Below, piece by piece: positions 1 to 5,041 of a DNA stretch of 8,166 nt. The stretch spans positions 1 to 8,166 of the forward strand of contig CAMUZJ010000046.1 of the NCBI GenBank assembly GCA_947165195.1, given 5' to 3'. The translations under genes were made by a program, and so were the position numbers. The notes beneath the pieces were generated by a model. It was not told where the DNA came from. It did not search any database and worked only from the letters and a program-made list of their open reading frames with translations. How positions within the stretch are numbered: position 1 is the first letter of the stretch; each line of letters begins with the position of its first letter. This DNA is from an uncultured Bacillota bacterium. GTDB taxonomy: Bacteria; Bacillota_I; Bacilli_A; RF39; UBA660.

Positions 1-1
1 T

Positions 2-46
2 GATGGCTCTTACTACTTAAGCGATGTAAAAGTAAAACAAGACTAA
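2..46 (+). CDS. C-terminal tail of a truncated plus-strand gene, product unknown
   Basis: One frame is open from the window edge to a TAA at 44-46 and reads DGSYYLSDVKVKQD. The other two plus frames hit stops at once (TGA at 1-3, TAA at 18-20). The composition looks like a normal protein tail. The stop lies in a hairpin with a T-rich flank (34-68) that would make sense as the terminator of a gene arriving from the left. The stop overlaps that of the convergent minus-strand gene by two bases. Fourteen codons are too few to identify the protein, and chance openness of this length is possible, so confidence is modest. Confidence 0.4.
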   Translation, partial: DGSYYLSDVKVKQD

Positions 47-68
47 GATAGGTACTTAGCCTTGTTTT
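34..68. terminator. Bidirectional intrinsic terminator between convergent genes
   Basis: Arms of 14 bases at 34-47 (AAAACAAGACTAAG) and 55-68 (CTTAGCCTTGTTTT) flank a 7-base loop. There is one mismatch on the plus strand, and it becomes a G-U pair in minus-strand RNA. Both exits are T-rich: TTTTCTTT on the plus side and TTTTACTTTT on the minus side. The left arm contains both stop codons, TAA at 44-46 (plus) and TAG at 45-43 (minus). Convergent genes sharing one hairpin is a common arrangement in compact low-GC genomes. Confidence 0.75.
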
Positions 69-294
69 CTTTATATAAATTACAAATAGTCTCATATAAA
101 TCATCTCTTATCTTTGGTTTTAACTCTATAAGAGATGCATCACTTTCTAATAAATCTTTGTAATGCTCCTTTATAAACTTATAGATAATAATCACTTCAT
201 CATCATTAACCAAAATATGGTGCTCTATCGCATAGTTTTTGACATGTTCTGGTCTTAAATAAGAAATATATTTTAAGACAACTGACTTATACAT
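43..294 (-). CDS. Small hypothetical protein, DUF2624 (YqfT)-like
   Basis: This is an 83-residue, probably cytosolic protein, rich in Tyr, Lys and Ile, with no signal peptide or membrane segment. Its pattern is a first helix (about residues 5-25, including YLRPEHVKNYAIEHHI), a second helix around 30-50 (DDEVIIIYKFIKEHYKDLL) and a charged C-terminal helix ending in KENKAKY. That pattern and the length resemble the small DUF2624/YqfT family of Bacilli, whose function is unknown. The match is from memory of the family pattern, so it is tentative. The ATG at 294-292 is preceded on the minus strand by a good GAGGTGG ribosome binding site six bases upstream, which makes this a real gene and not a shadow ORF. 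It is divergent from the penicillin-binding protein gene and ends in the shared convergent terminator. Confidence 0.75.
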   Translation of the reverse strand: MYKSVVLKYISYLRPEHVKNYAIEHHILVNDDEVIIIYKFIKEHYKDLLESDASLIELKPKIRDDLYETICNLYKENKAKYLS

Positions 295-314
295 TTATTC
301 CACCTCATTAAAAA

Positions 315-343
315 TTTATGAAATACTTTTAAAAATATGTGAT
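315..343 (-). promoter_or_regulatory. Putative promoter of the DUF2624-like gene
   Basis: Read on the minus strand, ATCACA (343-338) is separated by 17 bases from CATAAA (320-315). Each hexamer matches the sigma-A consensus at four of six positions. The predicted transcript would start near 308 with a leader of under 20 bases that still includes the GAGGTGG ribosome binding site. It overlaps almost exactly the opposing candidate promoter at 318-346. Confidence 0.4.
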
Positions 344-346
344 AAA
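318..346 (+). promoter_or_regulatory. Putative promoter of the PBP-MscS unit
   Basis: ATGAAA (318-323) and GATAAA (341-346) are 17 bases apart, and TG at 338-339 supplies an extended -10 motif. Each hexamer matches the sigma-A consensus at four of six positions. The predicted start near 353 would give a very short leader beginning at the AAAGGAGG ribosome binding site (352-359). No better candidate is present in the 76-bp divergent gap, but the hexamers are weak, so transcription might also start elsewhere. Confidence 0.4.
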
Positions 347-370
347 CTAATAAAGGAGGAATGATAGAAA

Positions 371-2440
371 ATGCGAAAAAGGAAAAAGACAAGATTAGAA
401 AAAACAAAAAAGAAAGTAAATTACGACCGAGTAGTACAACACAGATTTATCGTATTTTCCATAATTCTTTTTATACTATTTACAATATTAAGTATAAAAC
501 TTTATGATGTGATGATAGAAAAAGAAAAAAAATATTCTAATACATTGACTACTTTAACATATTCTGTTGCGAGTGGAGAAAGTTCTCCAAGGGGAAGAAT
601 TTTGGATAGAAACTATCATATAATTGTTGATAATATTGCAGTAAATACCATTACTTATACAAAAACAAAAGGAACCACTAACAAAGAAATGGTAAAATTA
701 GCCTATCTTGTATCTCCTCATATAGATTTAGATGTATCCAATTTAAAAACAAGAAATACAAAAGAGTTTTATATCGCAACGCATGCAGAAGAGTGTAGAG
801 CATTAGTAGAGGAAAAAGAGTATGAAAAATATGCTCAAAAAAAACTATCTAGTAATGATATTTATGAAATAAAAATAGAAAGAATCACAGAAGAGATGTT
901 AAATACTCTTACAGAAGAAGATAAAAAAGCAGCCTATCTTTATTATCTAATGAATAGTGGATATGCTTATGCAGAAAAAACAATAAAAGAGAATGCAACA
1001 GATGAAGAATATGCCTATATCAGTGAAAATAACGAAGAACTAAATGGCTTTAATACAAGTATTAGCTGGGAAAGGGTCTATCCATATGGAGATACTTTAA
1101 AATCTATATTAGGTACTGTTTCCTCATCAAGGCAAGGATTACCGGCAGATGAGAAAGAATATTATTTAAGTTTAGGATATTCTCTAAATGATAGAGTGGG
1201 ACTAAGTTATTTAGAAAAGCAATATGAAAGTTATCTAAAAGGAGAAAAGCCAATATATGAAGTAACAAGTTCAACACAGACCAAATTAATCAAAGAAGGA
1301 AAAAGAGGAAATGATATTGTCTTAAGTATCGATATGGAACTTCAAAAGAAAGTAGAAGAAATTATTATTGATCAAATGCTAAGTGCTAAAGGGGAAGCAA
1401 ATACAGAATACTATGACCACTCTAGTGTTATTTTACAAGATCCAAATACTGGAGAAATATTAGTTATGGCTTCTAAAAGATTAGTTGGAGGAGAAATTGT
1501 TGATAATGTTAGAGCAATCCTTACTTCTCCTATTACTCCAGGAAGTGTTGTAAAAGGAGCTTCTATGTTAGTAGGATATAATACAGGAGTTATTAAAATA
1601 GGAGATTATTTATTAGATGAATGTGTAAAAGTAGCAGGAGTAGCAGAAAAATGTTCTTCTCATACATTAGGCCTTATCAATGATATAACAGCTCTATCAA
1701 AATCTAGTAACGTATACCAATTTAAAATCGCTATGAGAGTAAATGGACAAGAATACTTTAGAGAGATGAAAATGCCATTTAAACAAAGCTCTTTTGATAC
1801 TTATAGAAATATGTATCATTCCTTTGGGTTAGGTGTGAAAACAGAAATTGATTTACCAGTAGAAAGTTCTGGATATGGAGCAAAAAAAGATAAAGCAGCC
1901 GGTAATTTATTAGACTTTGTTATGGGACAATATGAAACCTATACTCCACTACAACTATCTCAATATATTTCAACAATTGCCAATGGAGGAAGCAGATATC
2001 AGACTCATTTATTAAAAGAGATACATTCTTCTACAACAAAAGGAGAATTAGGGGAAGTCATTTACTCCTATGAACCCAAAATTTTAAATACAGTAGATAC
2101 CAAAAAAGAATATATGGACCGAGTAAAAGAAGGATTTTATGCTGTTGTTCATAATCCAGATGGATATGGAAGAGGATATATAGAAGATAAACTAAATGCA
2201 GCAGGAAAAACGGGTACTAGTCAAAGCTTTATAGATACCGATGGAAATGGAGTGATCGATACAGAAACAATTACTAGTTCCTTTGTTGGATATGCTCCCT
2301 ATAATAATCCAAAAGTTAGTATCATTGTAACAAGTCCAAATTCTTCTCATCCAAACTCAAGAATTGATTATGCAAGTTTAGTAACTCTTAGAATTACCAA
2401 ACAAGTAATGAATACATATTATGACTTTTATGGTATTTGA
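371..2440 (+). CDS. pbpA: Class B penicillin-binding protein (PbpA/PBP2b-type D,D-transpeptidase)
   Basis: A peptidoglycan cross-linking transpeptidase of 689 residues, anchored in the membrane with its catalytic domain outside. A basic cytosolic N-terminus is followed by one transmembrane helix (about residues 25-47). Next comes a pedestal domain starting with the family signature RGRILDR (74-80) and including WERVYPYGDTLKSILG. The transpeptidase domain (about 345-680) carries all three active-site motifs: S392-V-V-K395, S445-S-N447 and K613-T-G-T616. The PGSVVKGAS context resembles rod-type elongation PBPs of Bacilli (PbpA/PbpH, PBP2b) more than SpoVD or PBP2x, and there are no PASTA domains. 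Length is close to the usual 680-720. AGGAGG lies 11 bases before the ATG; an earlier ATG at 361 is out of frame and too close to the ribosome binding site. The mscS gene follows after 48 bases with no terminator. An EF-hand-like loop (622-632) follows KTG. The exact paralogue assignment is an inference. Confidence 0.93.
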   Translation: MRKRKKTRLEKTKKKVNYDRVVQHRFIVFSIILFILFTILSIKLYDVMIEKEKKYSNTLTTLTYSVASGESSPRGRILDRNYHIIVDNIAVNTITYTKTKGTTNKEMVKLAYLVSPHIDLDVSNLKTRNTKEFYIATHAEECRALVEEKEYEKYAQKKLSSNDIYEIKIERITEEMLNTLTEEDKKAAYLYYLMNSGYAYAEKTIKENATDEEYAYISENNEELNGFNTSISWERVYPYGDTLKSILGTVSSSRQGLPADEKEYYLSLGYSLNDRVGLSYLEKQYESYLKGEKPIYEVTSSTQTKLIKEGKRGNDIVLSIDMELQKKVEEIIIDQMLSAKGEANTEYYDHSSVILQDPNTGEILVMASKRLVGGEIVDNVRAILTSPITPGSVVKGASMLVGYNTGVIKIGDYLLDECVKVAGVAEKCSSHTLGLINDITALSKSSNVYQFKIAMRVNGQEYFREMKMPFKQSSFDTYRNMYHSFGLGVKTEIDLPVESSGYGAKKDKAAGNLLDFVMGQYETYTPLQLSQYISTIANGGSRYQTHLLKEIHSSTTKGELGEVIYSYEPKILNTVDTKKEYMDRVKEGFYAVVHNPDGYGRGYIEDKLNAAGKTGTSQSFIDTDGNGVIDTETITSSFVGYAPYNNPKVSIIVTSPNSSHPNSRIDYASLVTLRITKQVMNTYYDFYGI

Positions 2441-2488
2441 TTTTTTAAGAATTTTTATTTATAATATCTCTCAAAAAAGAGGTGGCAT

Positions 2489-3265
2489 ATGAATTTTGAA
2501 TTAAAAAACTTATTAATCTCTATTATCATAATAGTTGCAAGTTTCATCTTATATAAAATAGTAGGATATACTCTTAAAAAAAGTAATAAATTAGTACTTT
2601 CTAAAGCATTTATTGGTGAAAATAATACCTACTTCTTTATGATAAAAAGTACAGTACGATTTATTTATTTTCTAATTGTCATTATTGTATTACTACAAGT
2701 AAATGGAATAGATGTATCGGGAATGCTTGCAGGTGTTGGAATTGCCAGTGTAGTAATTGGACTTGCTGTACAAGATGCCTTAAAAGATATTATAAGAGGA
2801 GTAACTCTTATTACCGAAAATTACTTTAAAATAGGAGATGTTGTAAAAATTGGCACAACAACAGGAAAAGTATTAGAACTAGGGATAAAAACTACAAAGT
2901 TAAAAGACTTATATAATGATAATATGGTCTCTATTGCTAATCGTAATATTGAAAGAGTAGAAGTAATATCCACAACAATTAATTTAGATATTCCTCTACC
3001 ACACGAAGTATGTCAAAAAGAAGCAAAGAAAGTCATGCAAGAAATAGTAGATACTTCTAAAAAAGAAAAATTAGTAAAACAAGCAGAATATAGAGGAGTA
3101 ACCGATATCAAAGAGTCAAGTATTAACTACCGATTATATGTTGCATGTAAGCCAGAACATGTTGTTATTGTTAGAAGAATCATTTTAGGAATTGTTTTAT
3201 TAGTACTTGAGAAAAATAATATAAAAGTACCACATGAGCAAATAGATTTATATACCAAAATATAA
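2489..3265 (+). CDS. mscS: MscS-family small-conductance mechanosensitive ion channel
   Basis: A 258-residue membrane channel that opens under membrane tension and releases solutes during hypo-osmotic shock; family members form heptamers. Three hydrophobic segments are visible: TM1 about 6-26, TM2 about 54-72 and pore-lining TM3 about 76-108. TM3 has the small-residue packing and the hallmark GLAVQDALKD, the counterpart of the GLALQGSLSN segment in Escherichia coli MscS. The beta domain follows with YFKIGDVVKIG, then a mixed alpha/beta C-terminal domain. Size and three-helix layout match compact Bacilli members such as YkuT. The ATG is preceded by AGAGGTGG three bases upstream. It lies 48 bases after the penicillin-binding protein gene on the same strand with no terminator or clear promoter between, so the two are probably co-transcribed. 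The unit ends at the palindrome at 3268-3295. Confidence 0.93.
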   Translation: MNFELKNLLISIIIIVASFILYKIVGYTLKKSNKLVLSKAFIGENNTYFFMIKSTVRFIYFLIVIIVLLQVNGIDVSGMLAGVGIASVVIGLAVQDALKDIIRGVTLITENYFKIGDVVKIGTTTGKVLELGIKTTKLKDLYNDNMVSIANRNIERVEVISTTINLDIPLPHEVCQKEAKKVMQEIVDTSKKEKLVKQAEYRGVTDIKESSINYRLYVACKPEHVVIVRRIILGIVLLVLEKNNIKVPHEQIDLYTKI

Positions 3266-3267
3266 TC

Positions 3268-3295
3268 AATAAGAAGTGTAATTACACTTCTTATT
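3268..3295 (+). terminator. Perfect 28-bp palindrome, likely terminator after mscS
   Basis: The arm AATAAGAAGTGTAA (3268-3281) is followed directly by its exact reverse complement (3282-3295). In RNA this folds as a 12-bp stem with a four-base AAUU loop, starting two bases after the mscS stop. The exit (TTATTTACATTTATAAA) is U-rich but not a clean U-run. The palindrome overlaps the -35 element of the next gene (3294-3299). Intrinsic terminator is the best reading, but perfect dyad symmetry touching a -35 box would also fit a repressor operator for the downstream promoter. Confidence 0.65.
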
Positions 3296-3322
3296 TACAT
3301 TTATAAAAATATATGGTACAAT
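3294..3322 (+). promoter_or_regulatory. Strong sigma-A promoter of the unknown gene
   Basis: TTTACA (3294-3299) and TACAAT (3317-3322) are separated by the ideal 17 bases. Each matches the consensus at five of six positions, and there is an extended -10 TGG at 3314-3316. Transcription should start near 3329. This shows that the upstream in-frame ATG at 3313 lies inside the promoter and cannot be the translation start. Confidence 0.8.
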
Positions 3323-3351
3323 TAAGCAAGCGCCTTAAAGGGGGTAGTAAT

Positions 3352-4017
3352 ATGTACCAATTTTGCAAAGAAAATGAGTGCATTAGAAAAAATTTTGAAT
3401 TAAATGAATTAATTAGGATTCATACCTTTGAAAATTACTATCAAGATTTTATTAATGACCTAGCTTGTATATCATCTGGTGTTTATGATGAAAATAAAAT
3501 TACGGAAGTATATTTTAACTATGACAGCTGTAAAGCCGATATTTTAGAATTACTGAATAAAAAAACATTAGATAAACTAGATATCAGTGTATATAAAACG
3601 AATGAAGATAATAATTATGATATTTTAAAAAATATCATGACTTCCTTTGAATTTCAGATGATCAAATACCATATTGCAGAATTTTGTAATCTAAATGTGT
3701 ATTTTGAAAAAAATGTTGATTTTAAAATTATACAAGATAGAATTAATAATGATTTTTATAAATGTGATGTAGATAATATTGCACTTAATTATTATCAAGA
3801 ATTAAAAGAAAAAAATTCCTTGCTAGGAGAAGAATATTTATTTACCTTAGCAAAAAAGACGATTCCTTTAATTACAGAAAACATTGAAAGAAAAAGAGTG
3901 GATGACAATTATTTAGCGAATTTAGAAGAAAAAATAGTATCTCCATTCCATCAAAAAAAGATGCAAGACTATATAGATAATCATCAAAGTGTATTAGCAA
4001 TTAAACAAAAAAGATAA
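3352..4017 (+). CDS. Uncharacterised protein, no recognised domain
   Basis: I do not recognise this protein. From the chosen ATG it is 221 residues, probably cytosolic and mostly helical, rich in Asn, Asp, Ile, Lys and Tyr, with no signal peptide or membrane helix. Six cysteines occur (5, 10, 39, 60, 112, 138); C5 and C10 are close, but there is no regular metal-binding pattern. The C-terminus is basic (IKQKR). The ATG at 3352 is chosen because AAAGGGGG sits seven bases upstream. A longer reading from 3313 adds 13 residues encoded by the promoter and leader, so it is rejected. The gene is monocistronic, bracketed by a terminator on each side with its own strong promoter. By eye it is even more AT-rich than its neighbours, which could mean a fast-evolving or lineage-specific gene. 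Its function cannot be inferred from its neighbours. Confidence 0.8.
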   Translation: MYQFCKENECIRKNFELNELIRIHTFENYYQDFINDLACISSGVYDENKITEVYFNYDSCKADILELLNKKTLDKLDISVYKTNEDNNYDILKNIMTSFEFQMIKYHIAEFCNLNVYFEKNVDFKIIQDRINNDFYKCDVDNIALNYYQELKEKNSLLGEEYLFTLAKKTIPLITENIERKRVDDNYLANLEEKIVSPFHQKKMQDYIDNHQSVLAIKQKR

Positions 4018-4078
4018 AAATAGATCATAAATGACTAGGAATTTAAAAAAAAGTATGTTAGAATAGAAGAGTCGTTTT

Positions 4079-4110
4079 GCAAAAGAAAAGAAAAAACTTT
4101 TGCTAATTTT
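4079..4110 (+). terminator. Putative terminator downstream of the unknown gene
   Basis: The seven-base arms GCAAAAG (4079-4085) and CTTTTGC (4097-4103) pair exactly around an 11-base purine loop, followed by TAATTTTT. The hairpin is AT-rich and its loop is large, so termination may be partial. The right arm overlaps the -35 element of the rpmG promoter. The 61 bases between the end of the unknown gene and this hairpin hold nothing clear apart from a weak -10-like box at 4059-4064. Confidence 0.5.
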
Positions 4111-4127
4111 TAAAAGTATGGTATAAT
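4100..4127 (+). promoter_or_regulatory. Promoter of rpmG (and probably efp)
   Basis: A perfect TATAAT (4122-4127) with an extended -10 TGG (4119-4121) has TTGCTA (4100-4105, four of six matches) 16 bases upstream. The -10 box sits in a 15-base palindrome, ATGGTAT-A-ATACCAT (4117-4131). Transcription should start near 4134, giving a 20-base leader that carries the GAGGAGGAG ribosome binding site. A strong promoter fits the high demand for a ribosomal protein. Confidence 0.8.
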
Positions 4128-4153
4128 ACCATTAGATGTGAGGAGGAGAGTAA

Positions 4154-4318
4154 ATGGCTAAAGTAGGAAGCAGACAATTAAAAACTCTAGTTTGTAGTGA
4201 ATGTAAAGAAGAAAATTACAGAGAAGAAAGAAATGTAAGAAATACTACAGAACGTCTTGAATTAAATAGATATTGTCCTAGATGTAGAAAACATACAGTA
4301 CATAAGGAAAAAAAGTAA
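4154..4318 (+). CDS. rpmG: 50S ribosomal protein L33, zinc-binding (C+) form
   Basis: A 54-residue large-subunit ribosomal protein located near the E-site tRNA. It contains a zinc ribbon with two CxxC pairs, C14-SE-C17 and C41-PR-C44. The family core is clear: NYREERN, then RNTTERLELNRYCPRCRKHTVHKE. The intact cysteines mark the C+ form; many Firmicutes also have a C- paralogue used under zinc shortage, which cannot be judged here. The N-terminus (MAKVGSRQLKTLVC) is about five residues longer than in Bacillus subtilis L33. GAGGAGGAG lies five bases before the ATG, leaving little doubt about the start. It is followed by efp after 47 bases, with a weak terminator between that may lower efp expression relative to rpmG. 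In Bacillus an L33 gene lies by secE-nusG; that context is absent here. Confidence 0.96.
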   Translation: MAKVGSRQLKTLVCSECKEENYREERNVRNTTERLELNRYCPRCRKHTVHKEKK

Positions 4319-4342
4319 AAATAAGCTAGCAACTTATTTTTT
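4317..4342 (+). terminator. Weak intrinsic terminator between rpmG and efp
   Basis: The arms AAAAATAAG (4317-4325) and CTTATTTTT (4333-4341) enclose the loop CTAGCAA, and a run of six T (4337-4342) closes the structure. The stem begins inside the rpmG stop codon (TAA 4316-4318). Only the central TAAG/CTTA pairs are not A-tract with U-tract, so the hairpin is weak. Since efp has no obvious promoter in the remaining 23 bases, this is best read as a partial terminator or attenuator that lets some transcription into efp. Confidence 0.5.
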
Positions 4343-4365
4343 AATTTATTGAAAGGAGTGAAAAT

Positions 4366-4923
4366 ATGATAAGTACAAATGATTTAAAAAATGGTATTAC
4401 AATCGAATATGAAGGTGCTATTTATACAGTATTAGAAACACAACATGTAAAACCAGGGAAGGGTGCTGCAATCGTTAAAGCAAAACTTAAAAATTTAAGA
4501 ACTGGCGCTATTTATGAACAAACATTTAATGCTGGAGTTAAAGTAGCAACTGCTAGAATAGAAAAACAATTAATGCAATACCTATACAATATGAGTGATG
4601 TATACTACTTCATGAATATGGAGTCTTATGAACAATTAGAATTACAAGCATCCCAAATAGGAAATGGTGTTAAATTCTTAAAAGAAAATTTAGAAGTTTA
4701 TATTACATCATATGAAGGAGAAGTATTAGGAGTAGATTTACCAGATAAAGTACAACTTGTAATAACTCATACTGAACCAGCTGTAAAAGGAAATACAACT
4801 AATAACGCCTTAAAAGATGCAGAATGTGAAACAGGATTAATGGTAAGAGTTCCATTATTTATCGAAGAAGGAGAAACCATTCTTGTATCTACTTCTGATG
4901 GTAAATATGTATCAAGAGCATAG
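4366..4923 (+). CDS. efp: Translation elongation factor P
   Basis: EF-P binds between the P and E sites of stalled ribosomes and promotes peptide-bond formation at consecutive prolines. The protein has the standard 185 residues and three beta-barrel domains: an N-terminal KOW-like domain (about 1-62), a central OB domain (about 66-126) and a C-terminal OB domain (about 130-185). The tip loop HVKPGKGAA places Lys32 at the position that reaches the peptidyl-transferase centre; in Bacillus subtilis this lysine carries 5-aminopentanol. NLRTGAIYEQTFNAG and MQYLY are typical family segments. The tip residue is lysine, not arginine, so an EarP-type rhamnosylation system is not expected. AAAGGAG lies seven bases before the ATG. 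Transcription probably comes from the rpmG promoter through a weak terminator. The gene ends at a strong terminator that includes its stop codon. Confidence 0.97.
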   Translation: MISTNDLKNGITIEYEGAIYTVLETQHVKPGKGAAIVKAKLKNLRTGAIYEQTFNAGVKVATARIEKQLMQYLYNMSDVYYFMNMESYEQLELQASQIGNGVKFLKENLEVYITSYEGEVLGVDLPDKVQLVITHTEPAVKGNTTNNALKDAECETGLMVRVPLFIEEGETILVSTSDGKYVSRA

Positions 4924-4940
4924 AAATATGCTTTTTTTTT
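4914..4940 (+). terminator. Strong intrinsic terminator of efp, overlapping the stop codon
   Basis: AGCATA (4917-4922) pairs perfectly with TATGCT (4927-4932) across a stable GNRA-type GAAA tetraloop (4923-4926). The stem can extend by AAG (4914-4916) pairing with the first Ts after 4932. An uninterrupted T-run reaches 4940. The TAG stop (4921-4923) lies across the stem and loop, so a terminating ribosome would cover the hairpin. Confidence 0.9.
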
Positions 4941-4974
4941 CGAAAAAAATTGACACTATATGAAACACTAATTC

Positions 4975-5003
4975 TTTAAAAAATAAATACTTTGTAGTAT
5001 AAT
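4975..5003 (+). promoter_or_regulatory. Promoter of ftsK
   Basis: A perfect TATAAT (4998-5003) has TTTAAA (4975-4980, four of six matches) 17 bases upstream. The expected start is near 5010, giving a leader of about 32 bases. The leader carries a 14-bp perfect palindrome (5017-5030) and the AGGAG ribosome binding site (5030-5034), seven bases before the ATG. A perfect -35 consensus, TTGACA, also occurs at 4950-4955 but has no good partner at the right distance. Confidence 0.7.
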
Positions 5004-5041
5004 TAAGAAAAAAGAGTATTCTATAGAATAGGAGTATTACT

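Noticed and set aside
2438..2440. TGA at the end of the penicillin-binding protein read as tryptophan (alternative code)
   Set aside because: All tryptophans seen are encoded by TGG and no gene has internal TGA. Read-through would add only eight residues past the usual family end before TAA at 2462, so a standard code is simpler.
3313..3351. Upstream in-frame ATG adding 13 residues to the unknown protein
   Set aside because: The ATG overlaps the -10 region of a near-consensus promoter (3317-3322), so it would not be in the transcript. ATG 3352 has AAAGGGGG at the right distance.
4059..4064. TAGAAT with a preceding TGT as a second promoter ahead of rpmG
   Set aside because: No -35 partner at 16-18 bases, and a transcript from it would meet the hairpin at 4079-4103 at once. 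The box at 4122-4127 is better.
4319..4365. Riboswitch or leader regulation ahead of efp
   Set aside because: The gap is only 47 bases and holds one weak hairpin and a ribosome binding site; no aptamer-like structure fits.
4950..4955. Perfect TTGACA as the -35 of ftsK
   Set aside because: At 16-18 bases downstream there is no -10-like hexamer; TTTAAA needs a 19-base spacer. The TATAAT at 4998 fits the box at 4975-4980.
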